From positions 54,792 to 118,791 of the forward strand of contig CANFHX010000007.1 in the NCBI GenBank assembly GCA_947446865.1: DNA of 64,000 nucleotides, written 5' to 3'. How positions within the stretch are numbered: the first letter of the stretch is position 1; the number at the start of each line of letters is the position of its first letter. Source of the DNA: Flavobacteriaceae bacterium (lineage in GTDB: Bacteria; Bacteroidota; Bacteroidia; Flavobacteriales; Flavobacteriaceae). Below the pieces are notes generated by a model. That model was given only the letters and a program-made list of their open reading frames with translations. It was not told the DNA's origin and did not search any database. The translations under genes and the position numbers were made by a program. Positions 27,028-35,376 of this stretch are shown here, in pieces.

Positions 27028-27765
27028 TTGATTTTCTTTAACAAAACTAAGCCTTTTTTAAAAGACCTGATACCAAACGATTTTGTTGACATTCATTCCC
27101 ATTTATTACCAGGGATTGATGATGGCGCAAAAACCATTGAAGATACTTTATATTTGATAAATGGTTTGAAGGAAATTGGATTTACAGAATTTATTACAAC
27201 TCCTCACGTTCTTAAAAGTGTTTGGGATAATTCTAAAACTAAAATAGAAGAAACTCATAAAGCAACTTCTGTTGAATTACATACAAATTCAATTAATAAT
27301 TCTTTTAAAGCTGCTGCCGAATATATGATGGACGAAAGTTTTCTCCATTTATTTGAAAAAGAAAAACTTTTGGTATTGAAAGATAATTATGTTTTAGTAG
27401 AAATGTCTTACCTCTATCCTCCTTTAAATCTTTATGATATTATTTTCAATTTACAAGTAGCAGGATACGTTCCAGTTTTGGCACATCCCGAACGGTACAA
27501 TTTTTATCATTCTAATCTAAATGAATATAAAAAATTAAAAAAAGTGGGTTGTTATTTTCAAATGAATATGCTTTCTAGTGCAGGATATTATGGTCCTGAT
27601 GTTGCTAAGACTGCCGACTATTTATTACAAAACAATATGATTGATTTTGTTGGATCGGATGTTCACCATGACAAGCATTTATCTTTTTTTGATAAAAAAA
27701 TTATTATAAAAAACATAGAACCTTTTAAAGAAGCTTTTCTAAATAATTCTTTTTTTAAATCTTAA
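27028..27765 (+). CDS. CpsB/YwqE-type tyrosine-protein phosphatase (PHP fold)
   Basis: 245 residues. The metal-binding motifs of the PHP fold are DIHSHLLPGIDDGAK at 21-35 (His23, His25), TTPHV with His60, LAHPERYNF and FVGSDVHHD. This family removes phosphate from the Tyr-rich tails of bacterial tyrosine kinases such as CpsD/Wzc, and two such kinases are coded nearby. The frame has no ATG near the N-terminus; an in-frame stop is at 27019 and the first usable codon is TTG at 27028 (ATT at 27031 is the alternative), which fits where homologues begin. The only plus-strand gene between 1.5 and 64 kb; its stop abuts the kinase stop. Confidence 0.9.
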   Translation: MIFFNKTKPFLKDLIPNDFVDIHSHLLPGIDDGAKTIEDTLYLINGLKEIGFTEFITTPHVLKSVWDNSKTKIEETHKATSVELHTNSINNSFKAAAEYMMDESFLHLFEKEKLLVLKDNYVLVEMSYLYPPLNLYDIIFNLQVAGYVPVLAHPERYNFYHSNLNEYKKLKKVGCYFQMNMLSSAGYYGPDVAKTADYLLQNNMIDFVGSDVHHDKHLSFFDKKIIIKNIEPFKEAFLNNSFFKS

Positions 27766-30138
27766 TTATTTTTTAGATTCTTTTTTGAAAATAGAAAATA
27801 TCTTATTTAACCCTGAAATTTCTATTTCATTTTCTACCCCATAGCCGTAGCCATAACCATAGCCATACCCGGAAGTTTTACTATTTTCTGTATCATTAAG
27901 TAGAATGCACATATTAGGCAATTTACCTTCTTTATATAGTGTTTCTGCAAATTGTAACATTCCTTTTTCTAAATAATTTGCACGCATTACATAAATAAAT
28001 GCATCTGCATTTTTAGCAATTAAAAGAGTATCAGTAACTAAACTAACTGGTGCTGTATCTACAATAATATAATCAAATTGAAGTTTTAGTTCGTCGAACA
28101 TTATATTAATTTTATCATTCATGAGCAATTCAACTGGATTTGGAGGAATTACGCCTGATGCTAATGCATAGAGATTTGGAATGGCATTAACTTTGACTAT
28201 AAAGTCATTTATAGTACCATCTTCTTTACTTAAATAGTTAGTTAGTCCCTTTGAAGGCAAATCAATATAAGTGTCTAATTTTGGGTTACGAATATCCATG
28301 CCAATTATTAGGACTTTTTTTTCTGATAATACAATTGTAGTTGCAAGATTAACAGCACAAAATGTTTTTCCTTCTTTGGAAATGGATGAAGTAATAAAAA
28401 TAGTTTTACACTTATTTTTGGTTACATGAGCCAACATAAATTCTAAATTAGTTCGAATCATTCGAATTGCTTCAGCAGAACTTGAACGGCTGTTGACTTT
28501 AATAATGTCTTCATTATCATTAGATCTAGGAAGATCTCCTAAATAAGGAATTGAAACTTTTCCTACAATATCTTTTCTAGACTTAATTTTAGTGTCTAAG
28601 AAATTTAATAAAAATAAAATTCCAAAGGGAATGAATATTCCTACTGCAAAAGCCACTAAATAAAATACCAATTTATTAAAAGATACTGGCCCAGATAAGT
28701 AAGCTTTATCAATAATTTTAGCTTTAGGAGAAGATGCAGCCAGGGATAGTTCTGTTTCTTCTCTTTTTTGAAGCAGATACAAATATAAAGACTCCTTTAC
28801 ATGTTGTTGTCGTGCAATTTCATTATAAAAACGATCATTTGTAGGTACTTTACCAACTTTGTTGTCAAAATGAGCTCTAGTGTTGGATAAATCTAAAACA
28901 TTAATTTTAAGGTCTTTTTGTTTGTTTTTTAATCCTTCAATAATATTTAATTTAACCGATAGTAATTGGCTATCCATATTTTTTATCATAGGATTATCCT
29001 CTGTGGCACTTTTTAATTGTCTTCGTCTTTCTAAAACTAATGTATTATATTGATCTACACCTCCATTAGAGCCTTCTTTGGAACTCATAATATTAGCTGG
29101 AATAAGTTCATTAGGTTTCATTTTAGAAATCTGATTCAACATAAATTCGCTAACTTTTAATTCCGTTTCTATATTCAAAATAGAACGATCATAATCAGTG
29201 GCTTGTGCCAAACTTAATTCAGAATCGGCTTCTAGAGAAGTTAAATTTCTTGTTTTTTTAAAAATTTCTTGTTGTTGTTCAACTCCTCCTAATTCTTTAG
29301 TAATAATTTGTAATCGTAGATCAATAAAATCTTTTGTGAAATTAGCTACTTGATTTCTTTCTCTAATTGCATCTAGATTATATTGATTAACGACTTCATC
29401 CAAGAAATCTAAACCTCTTTGAGGTATTGGATCTGTATTGGATAAATTTATTACATTAGTTTTATCTACAAGTGAAATTGTTAAAGAACCTCTAAAATCA
29501 TTAGCGATAGATTCTAAAGATGATTTCACGATACTAATTGTAGGCAATTCATTTTTAGAAAACACATTGTTTTTTATTATGGTAAAAGTTCCGAGTTCAT
29601 TGGTAACATTTTGTCCAAATATGTATTCATTAAATATTTCAGTATTATTCTCCGACAGGCTATAGTTAGTATCCGATTCAACTTTAATTGTTAGCTGTTT
29701 ATTTATTTTATTATAATTTTTACTTTTATTATAAAATAGAATTTTAATTGGGGAATCTTTATAAAATTCTACATTCACTAATCTATCCTGACTAAAATAA
29801 GAAATATCTAAATCCAATCCTGCAACTACATTTTGAGATAAAGTCCTAGATTTTAGTATAGCTATTTCATTATCAACACTATTTTTACTAGAAAAAAGAT
29901 TCATATCACTAATTGCAGAAAATTCGCTTGAACCTCCTTTTTTTTCATCTTTTATTAATATTGTAGAATTTACTCCATATTCTACAATGTAATATCTTAA
30001 ATAAATGAAGGAAACAGACAAAAAGAATAACACGCTAAAAACAAACCACTTCCAGTATTGTAAGTAGAAGAATAGCTGTTCTTTTATATTAATTTCAATT
30101 TTATTAGATGTTTCTAAATTTGGTAACAAATTTTGCAT
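27766..30138 (-). CDS. wzc: Polysaccharide biosynthesis tyrosine autokinase Wzc1 (BY-kinase)
   Basis: 790 residues: a Wzz-like chain with one membrane helix near 35-55, a long coiled-coil periplasmic region with a second helix near 490-510, and a cytosolic kinase. The kinase shows Walker A (SSISKEGKTFCAVNLA), Walker A' (LIIGMDIRNPKLD) and Walker B (DYIIVDTAPVSLVTD). The last 35 residues contain a Gly-Tyr run with five tyrosines at 757-767. It controls chain length and export together with Wza. Convergent with the phosphatase gene, no gap. Wza1 begins upstream on the same strand, 2 bases away. A second copy is at 59.7-62.1 kb. Confidence 0.93.
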   Translation of the reverse strand: MQNLLPNLETSNKIEINIKEQLFFYLQYWKWFVFSVLFFLSVSFIYLRYYIVEYGVNSTILIKDEKKGGSSEFSAISDMNLFSSKNSVDNEIAILKSRTLSQNVVAGLDLDISYFSQDRLVNVEFYKDSPIKILFYNKSKNYNKINKQLTIKVESDTNYSLSENNTEIFNEYIFGQNVTNELGTFTIIKNNVFSKNELPTISIVKSSLESIANDFRGSLTISLVDKTNVINLSNTDPIPQRGLDFLDEVVNQYNLDAIRERNQVANFTKDFIDLRLQIITKELGGVEQQQEIFKKTRNLTSLEADSELSLAQATDYDRSILNIETELKVSEFMLNQISKMKPNELIPANIMSSKEGSNGGVDQYNTLVLERRRQLKSATEDNPMIKNMDSQLLSVKLNIIEGLKNKQKDLKINVLDLSNTRAHFDNKVGKVPTNDRFYNEIARQQHVKESLYLYLLQKREETELSLAASSPKAKIIDKAYLSGPVSFNKLVFYLVAFAVGIFIPFGILFLLNFLDTKIKSRKDIVGKVSIPYLGDLPRSNDNEDIIKVNSRSSSAEAIRMIRTNLEFMLAHVTKNKCKTIFITSSISKEGKTFCAVNLATTIVLSEKKVLIIGMDIRNPKLDTYIDLPSKGLTNYLSKEDGTINDFIVKVNAIPNLYALASGVIPPNPVELLMNDKINIMFDELKLQFDYIIVDTAPVSLVTDTLLIAKNADAFIYVMRANYLEKGMLQFAETLYKEGKLPNMCILLNDTENSKTSGYGYGYGYGYGVENEIEISGLNKIFSIFKKESKK
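27838..27870 (-). repeat. Hexanucleotide repeat coding the Tyr-Gly tail of Wzc1
   Basis: These 33 bases code GYGYGYGYGYG through near-perfect copies of a six-base unit (TATGGC and variants) on the coding strand. Each copy adds one Tyr-Gly pair. Gain or loss of six bases would keep the frame and change the number of phosphorylation sites in the kinase tail. The kinase gene at 59.8 kb also has a Tyr-rich tail (seven Tyr in 18 residues) but with a less regular repeat. Confidence 0.8.
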
Positions 30139-30140
30139 AA

Positions 30141-30929
30141 TTATTTTTTAATTACTAAAAATATCATTGTTGTAATAAAACTTACCAAAGAAACAATTAA
30201 GCTTAAGTTTGGAAGTGCTGTGGCATCAATTTTAGCTTTTCTTGATTCAACAATAACCACATCGTTTTGATCTAAATAATAAAAAGGGGAGTTAACAAAA
30301 TCGGCTTTAGTAATATCGATTCTATTAAAAGTTTTAACACCTTGAAAATCTCTTACTAAAAGAATATTTTTTCTTTTTCCAAAAATTGTTAAATCGGAAG
30401 AGGCACCTATGGCGTCTAATAAAGTAACTCTATTAGAAAAAAATGTTTTTATACCAGGACTAGCAACATCTCCTAACACGGTTACTTTAAAATTCAATAA
30501 TTGGATATTTATTATTGGGTCCTTTAAATAAACGGATAGCTTTTCTTTAAGATATATTTTCACTTGAGCTATTGTGAATCCTGCTACACTAATGGTTCCA
30601 ATCACCGGAAAATCAATTGTGCCTTTTTCATCAACAAGATAACCGCTATTATTAGTACTAGAATTGTTACTCGTATTAGCGGAATTACTTGAATTAGTTA
30701 AATTGCTAGAATTGGATTTAATTCCATCTAAATTAAAAGGTACTGAAGCCTCGGGCTCTAGTGTATTAACTCGAATAGACAATCGATCGTCATTTTGAAT
30801 AATTGGTTCATAATTAGAAGAACTGTTAATGAAATTTTCTGATCCTTGTAGATATAAAAAATTTTTTTTAGACAAACATGAGGAAAAAATTAACGGAAAA
30901 ATTAATAGTAAAATATGCTTTTTTTTCAT
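30141..30929 (-). CDS. wza: Polysaccharide export lipoprotein Wza1
   Basis: 262 residues from the start at 30929, chosen because it gives a lipoprotein signal (MKKKHILLLIFPLIFSSC, Cys18); a longer frame reaches 30977. After the signal come a Poly_export segment (DDRLSIRVNTLEP) and SLBB-like part (KVTVLGDVASPGIKTFFSNRVTLLDAIG), with a C-terminal membrane helix near 240-258. It should form the outer-membrane export pore partner of Wzc1. Between 72 and 96 there is a stretch made almost only of Asn, Ser and Thr that the paralogue at 62.2 kb lacks. The genes wzc1 (2-base gap) and the dehydratase gene (50-base gap) flank it. Confidence 0.9.
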   Translation of the reverse strand: MKKKHILLLIFPLIFSSCLSKKNFLYLQGSENFINSSSNYEPIIQNDDRLSIRVNTLEPEASVPFNLDGIKSNSSNLTNSSNSANTSNNSSTNNSGYLVDEKGTIDFPVIGTISVAGFTIAQVKIYLKEKLSVYLKDPIINIQLLNFKVTVLGDVASPGIKTFFSNRVTLLDAIGASSDLTIFGKRKNILLVRDFQGVKTFNRIDITKADFVNSPFYYLDQNDVVIVESRKAKIDATALPNLSLIVSLVSFITTMIFLVIKK

Positions 30930-30979
30930 AATAAAAATTCTAAAATCAAATTCTGACAATATAATAATGGATGGCATTA

Positions 30980-32986
30980 TTAATTGTCAAGATTCTTATA
31001 AATTGGAGCTTCTTTAACATCAATATCTAAAATTTGATAGACTGAATTAAGACTTTTATATTCTGGAACAATTAGTTTCATTTTAGACACTAGTTTATTA
31101 ATACTTCCAATAGTAGCAATTTGGATCAACTCTTCAATGTGCTGATTTACTATCTGATATTCATCACAAATCTCAATTGCAATCATTATTTTTTCATGAT
31201 GGGTGGTAATATTTTTAGCCGAATTATTTAACAATTCTTCGTATAATTTTTCACCTGGACGCAATCCAATTGTCTTTATTTCAATTTCTTTATTGGGTGT
31301 AAATCCAGCCAATCGAATCATTTTTTTTGCTAAATCAATTATTCTAACTGGTTTTCCCATATCAAAAATAAAAATTTCCCCGCCTTCTCCCATTGTACAA
31401 GCCTCCAATACTAATTGACAAGCTTCAGGAATAGTCATAAAATAACGAATAATATCTGGATGCGTTATAGTAATTGGACCTCCTTCTTGAATTTGTTTAG
31501 TAAACAAAGGCACAACAGACCCATTAGAACCTAGAACATTTCCAAATCTGGTAGTAATAAATTTGGTGAAATTTTTGGAATTGCTTTTTTGGTGTTTAAA
31601 GTGTTTTGATTGTACATACATCTCTGCAATTCGTTTACTTGCACCCATTATACTACTTGGGTTAACCGCTTTATCTGTAGACACTAGTACAAATCTATCT
31701 ACATGATATTTATAAGATAAATCTGCAATATTTTTAGTTCCTAATACATTAGTAAAAATTGCTTGAGATGGATTTTCTTCCATCATTGGCACATGTTTAT
31801 ATGCTGCAGCGTGAAAAACTACATTTGGTTTATGGGATTTAAAAATAGATTCTAATTCGTCATAACTTCTAACATCGGCAATTTTATTTATTACTTCTAT
31901 TGGAATATTTAGCCCAATAATCTCAAGTGACAATGAATTTAATGGTGTTTCTGCTTGATCTAAAAGGATAATTTTTTCCGGATTAAACGTCACTATTTGT
32001 CTTACTATTTCACTTCCAATTGAGCCTGCAGCACCTGTAACTAATATTGTTTTATTATGAATTTTTGATAATATTTTCTGTGAATCTAAAATAATAGGGT
32101 CTCGTTCTAATAAATCATTAATTTCAATATTTTTAATATTTTGGGAAATATCTTTTTGATCCTCCCAATCTGTAACTAATGGCAATGAAAAAACTTTTAT
32201 TCCAAATTCCAGGCATTGTTCTACTATTATAAAGCGCTCCTCTTTTGTTAAACTATTATCTGCAATTATTAAAGCTTCTCCATTCTTAGATTTCATTAAA
32301 TATTGGAGCGTTTTTTTAATTTTAAAAATAGGAAGGTTTAACAATCTTTTTGTAAAATTTTGATTGTTTTTATCTATAAATCCTATTAATTTAAATCTCT
32401 TAGGTTTTTCTGATAGTAAAGCATTTGCAACTGCAATAGCATTTGCATCAGAACCATAAATAACGGCATTAATTCTATTTATTGCTGGTGGCTCATTAAA
32501 TAAATGATCAAATAATTGTTTGACAATTATTCTATAAAAGAAAAGTACACTAAAAGATAATACTGTATTAATAAATGCTCCCGTGGTTAAAAATAATTTT
32601 TGTTTGCCTAATAACAGAAAAATAAAATTAAAAACTAAAACAACAGCAAATGTTGAAAATTGGGAGAAAAATAATTTTATTGCATCAATAAAAGAGGAAT
32701 GTCTAATTATTCCGGAATAAGTTCTAAAAAACCAAAAGAAAAAGACATTAACACCTAGCCAAAATGCAATTCCATAGCCTAAATCCATTTTAGGAATGTA
32801 CTCTAATTTTAAGCCCAATAATAAAAAATAAGTAGTTATTATAGACACTAATACTATAGTAAAATCAATAAATAGCACTAACCATCTTGGTAGATAATTT
32901 AAATTTTCAAAACTAAATCCTATGTTGATTATAGGAAATGCTTTGTTAATTTTTTTGAAAATACTATTGTTTGTTGATTTTTTCAA
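30980..32986 (-). CDS. UDP-GlcNAc 4,6-dehydratase of the PglF/WbpM type
   Basis: 668 residues. Four N-terminal membrane helices (35-155) precede a Rossmann region (AVIYGSDANAIAVANAL at about 174) and the catalytic SDR domain, with TGAAGSIGSEIVRQI at 317-331, HAAAYKHVPMMEENP and NPSSIMGASKRIAE. The sequence has Met where usual SDR enzymes have Tyr, as in WbpM/PglF dehydratases. They convert UDP-GlcNAc to UDP-4-keto-6-deoxy-GlcNAc, the first step to N,N'-diacetylbacillosamine. It is followed downstream by wza1 and preceded by the aminotransferase and acetyltransferase of the same pathway. Confidence 0.92.
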   Translation of the reverse strand: MKKSTNNSIFKKINKAFPIINIGFSFENLNYLPRWLVLFIDFTIVLVSIITTYFLLLGLKLEYIPKMDLGYGIAFWLGVNVFFFWFFRTYSGIIRHSSFIDAIKLFFSQFSTFAVVLVFNFIFLLLGKQKLFLTTGAFINTVLSFSVLFFYRIIVKQLFDHLFNEPPAINRINAVIYGSDANAIAVANALLSEKPKRFKLIGFIDKNNQNFTKRLLNLPIFKIKKTLQYLMKSKNGEALIIADNSLTKEERFIIVEQCLEFGIKVFSLPLVTDWEDQKDISQNIKNIEINDLLERDPIILDSQKILSKIHNKTILVTGAAGSIGSEIVRQIVTFNPEKIILLDQAETPLNSLSLEIIGLNIPIEVINKIADVRSYDELESIFKSHKPNVVFHAAAYKHVPMMEENPSQAIFTNVLGTKNIADLSYKYHVDRFVLVSTDKAVNPSSIMGASKRIAEMYVQSKHFKHQKSNSKNFTKFITTRFGNVLGSNGSVVPLFTKQIQEGGPITITHPDIIRYFMTIPEACQLVLEACTMGEGGEIFIFDMGKPVRIIDLAKKMIRLAGFTPNKEIEIKTIGLRPGEKLYEELLNNSAKNITTHHEKIMIAIEICDEYQIVNQHIEELIQIATIGSINKLVSKMKLIVPEYKSLNSVYQILDIDVKEAPIYKNLDN

Positions 32987-33037
32987 TGATTATTCTTTTC
33001 TATGATTGTAAAATTATAACAAATATTTTTAAATGCC

Positions 33038-34171
33038 TTAAATACAATTTAATACTTTTTTAATTCTTTCTTTTTCTACTTCAGTTAAATTAGAACCAGA
33101 TGGTAAACAAAGTCCATGTTCAAATAAATTTTCGGCAACTTGTTCTCCATAATAAGGCGAATTATTAAAAACTGGCTGAAGATGCATCGGTTTCCAAAGC
33201 GGACGGCTTTCAATATTTGCATCTTGTAGCATAATCCTAACATCCTCTCTAGACTTTTTGCTTCCTTTATTAGGATCTATTACTATTGTAGTTAGCCAAT
33301 AATTGGAATAAAAATCAGAATTGGGCTCTGAAAATACTTTAACTGCTTCATTATTTAAAAAAATATCTTTATAAAACTGATGAATTTCTCTTCTTTTTGT
33401 AATGCGATTTTCTAAAACTTCCATTTGGCCTCTACCGATTCCTGCACAAATATTACTCATTCTATAATTATAACCTATTTCACTATGTTGGTAATGAGGC
33501 GCTTCATCTCTTGCTTGTGATGCAAGAAAAATGGCTTTCTCTTTTAGTGCATTAGATTTAGTTACTAAAGCCCCTCCTCCAGAGGTTGTAATAATTTTAT
33601 TTCCATTAAATGACAAAATACTAATATCGCCCAAAGTACCACATTTTATATTTTTATAAGTACTTCCTAAAGCTTCAGCACTATCTTCTATAATTGGAAT
33701 ACTATATTGGTTGGCAACAGATTTTATTTCATCAAATTTGCAAGGCATTCCGTAAAGATGAACCACAATAATTGCTTTGGGTTTTATTCCCTTTTTAATT
33801 CGATCTTTAATAGCTATTTCTAATGTTTGTGGACACATATTCCATGTATCTAATTCGCTATCAACAAAAACAGGGGTTGCACCCAGGTACACAATAGGAT
33901 TTGCTGAAGCTGAAAAAGTCATGCTCTGACAAATAACCTCGTCCTTAGGCTTTACGCCGAGTAAAATAAGTCCTAAATGAATGGCAGCAGTACCTGAATT
34001 TAAAGAAGCAACATTTACATTTTCTTTTAAATAATTTTCTAAATCCTGTTCAAGTCCAATAACATTTGGTCCTAATGGCGCTACCCAATTAGAATCAAAA
34101 GCCTCGTTAATATATTTTTTTTCTCCTCCACCCATGTGTGGAGAGGAAAGCCATATTTTAGAATTATTCAT
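33038..34171 (-). CDS. DegT/DnrJ/EryC1-family sugar aminotransferase (PglE/LegC type)
   Basis: 377 residues, fold type I aminotransferase. Key parts: WLSSPHMGGGEKKYINEAF at 7-25, NSGTAAIHLGLILLG at 58-72, IIEDSAEALGS (160-170), and the PLP lysine in LSFNGNKIITTSGGG (Lys192). The opening S-x-P-H-M-G is characteristic of UDP-4-keto-sugar aminotransferases of the PglE/LegC branch, which make UDP-2-acetamido-4-amino-2,4,6-trideoxyglucose. The start overlaps the acetyltransferase by 8 bases. Product: the amine acetylated by the next enzyme. Confidence in the branch is moderate to high. Confidence 0.9.
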   Translation of the reverse strand: MNNSKIWLSSPHMGGGEKKYINEAFDSNWVAPLGPNVIGLEQDLENYLKENVNVASLNSGTAAIHLGLILLGVKPKDEVICQSMTFSASANPIVYLGATPVFVDSELDTWNMCPQTLEIAIKDRIKKGIKPKAIIVVHLYGMPCKFDEIKSVANQYSIPIIEDSAEALGSTYKNIKCGTLGDISILSFNGNKIITTSGGGALVTKSNALKEKAIFLASQARDEAPHYQHSEIGYNYRMSNICAGIGRGQMEVLENRITKRREIHQFYKDIFLNNEAVKVFSEPNSDFYSNYWLTTIVIDPNKGSKKSREDVRIMLQDANIESRPLWKPMHLQPVFNNSPYYGEQVAENLFEHGLCLPSGSNLTEVEKERIKKVLNCI

Positions 34172-34784
34172 TTTCTATATTGTATTTTATGATTCTTCCT
34201 GGATTACCTACTACTACAGCATAATCTGGAATATCTTTAATTATTATAGCTCCCGCACCTACCATTACCCATTTCCCAATTTTTATTCCTTGAATTATAG
34301 TTGCTCCTATACCTATTTGCGTTCCTTCGCCAATAGCTATATTTCCTGCTAGTGTTGCCTTTGGAGCTATTTGAACATAGTTATTAAGTACACAATCGTG
34401 CTCAACAATAGCTCCTGAATTAATAATACAATGATTACCAATTACCACTCCAGAATTTATTATTGCGCCTGCCATTACTACAGTACCGTATCCTAGTGTA
34501 ACATTTTTGGATATTATTGAAGTTAGATGAATTGCTTTACTAAAATGCACATTTAACCTACTAGATATATCTTTTCTTATCCGGTTATTACCTATAGAAA
34601 TAATCATGTTTTTTGTTTTAGAAAAATCAAAATTTTCTGATTTTTCTATCGCAAATTGTAAAAGTGAAGATGATTTTGGATTATCATCAATAATTGCATC
34701 AATCAAAATTGAGCGACTATTTAATATATCAATAATCACTTTACAATGGCCACTTGCCCCATAAAGAGTTACACTATTCTCCAT
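34164..34784 (-). CDS. Sugar O/N-acetyltransferase of the PglD/NeuD family
   Basis: 206 residues. A small N-terminal Rossmann domain (TLYGASGHCKVIIDIL) is followed by left-handed beta helix repeats (GVVIGNHCIINSGAIVEHDCVLNNYVQIAPKATLAGN in pieces), ending in DYAVVVGNPGRII. This is the layout of PglD, which acetylates C4-amine of UDP-4-amino sugar with acetyl-CoA to finish UDP-diNAcBac. The His in IVEHDC is the position of the catalytic base in PglD. It overlaps both neighbours (8 bases to the aminotransferase, 11 to the phosphosugar transferase), so the four genes form one module. Confidence 0.92.
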   Translation of the reverse strand: MENSVTLYGASGHCKVIIDILNSRSILIDAIIDDNPKSSSLLQFAIEKSENFDFSKTKNMIISIGNNRIRKDISSRLNVHFSKAIHLTSIISKNVTLGYGTVVMAGAIINSGVVIGNHCIINSGAIVEHDCVLNNYVQIAPKATLAGNIAIGEGTQIGIGATIIQGIKIGKWVMVGAGAIIIKDIPDYAVVVGNPGRIIKYNIENE

Positions 34785-35376
34785 CGAATGGTTCTATTGT
34801 TGCTGAATCTACAGCGTTAATTCCTTCACTTGATAAAACTTTACTTATCGAACGATAAAGTATTTGAATATCCAAAGTAAAGGAAATATTTTCAACATAC
34901 CAAACATCGTATTCAAATTTTTTATCCCAAGAAATTGCATTTCTTCCGTTTACCTGCGCCCAGCCAGTAATTCCGGGCTTTACTTCGTGCCTTCTATTTT
35001 GAAAATCATTATATAAATGTAAATAATTTGTTAGTAAAGGTCTTGGCCCAATTATACTCATCTCACCTTTTATAACATTGAGCAGTTGCGGAATCTCATC
35101 TAAAGAGGTTTTTCTAACATAATTGCCTATTTTGGTTAGTCTTTCAGAATCTGGTAAAAGAGCTCCTTTGGAATCTCTTTTATCATTCATTGTTTTAAAT
35201 TTTACAATTTTAAAAATCTTTCCATTTTTTCCCGGACGAAGCTGAAAGAAAAATGGTTTTCCATTATTAACAAAACATAATAACACCGTAACAACTATAA
35301 ACAAAGGGAATAACAAAATTACCCCTATTATACTGGATAAAAAATCTAAGAATGGTTTTATATTATTTAGGTACAT
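34774..35376 (-). CDS. Undecaprenyl-phosphate phosphosugar transferase, short PglC type
   Basis: 200 residues with a single re-entrant membrane helix (10-33) and a cytoplasmic catalytic domain: KFKTM, TSLDEIPQLLNVIKGEMSIIGPRPLL and PGITGWAQVNGRNAISWDKK. These are the monotopic phosphoglycosyl transferases with a conserved Asp-Glu pair. In this context, after PglF/E/D, it should load N,N'-diacetylbacillosamine-1-phosphate onto undecaprenyl phosphate. It is much shorter than the WbaP-like enzyme at 1.5 kb (463 residues), so the window holds one initiator of each structural class. Confidence 0.92.
   Translation of the reverse strand: MYLNNIKPFLDFLSSIIGVILLFPLFIVVTVLLCFVNNGKPFFFQLRPGKNGKIFKIVKFKTMNDKRDSKGALLPDSERLTKIGNYVRKTSLDEIPQLLNVIKGEMSIIGPRPLLTNYLHLYNDFQNRRHEVKPGITGWAQVNGRNAISWDKKFEYDVWYVENISFTLDIQILYRSISKVLSSEGINAVDSATIEPFDGE

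Noticed and set aside
13463..34784. Complete legionaminic acid pathway from PglF/E/D plus NeuC/B/A
   Set aside because: All six enzyme classes are in the window, but the NeuB and NeuC wording fits the Campylobacter Neu5Ac-type pair, and the Pgl genes are coupled to their own PglC initiator 15 kb away. Kept as alternative only; substrate tests for NeuC would decide.
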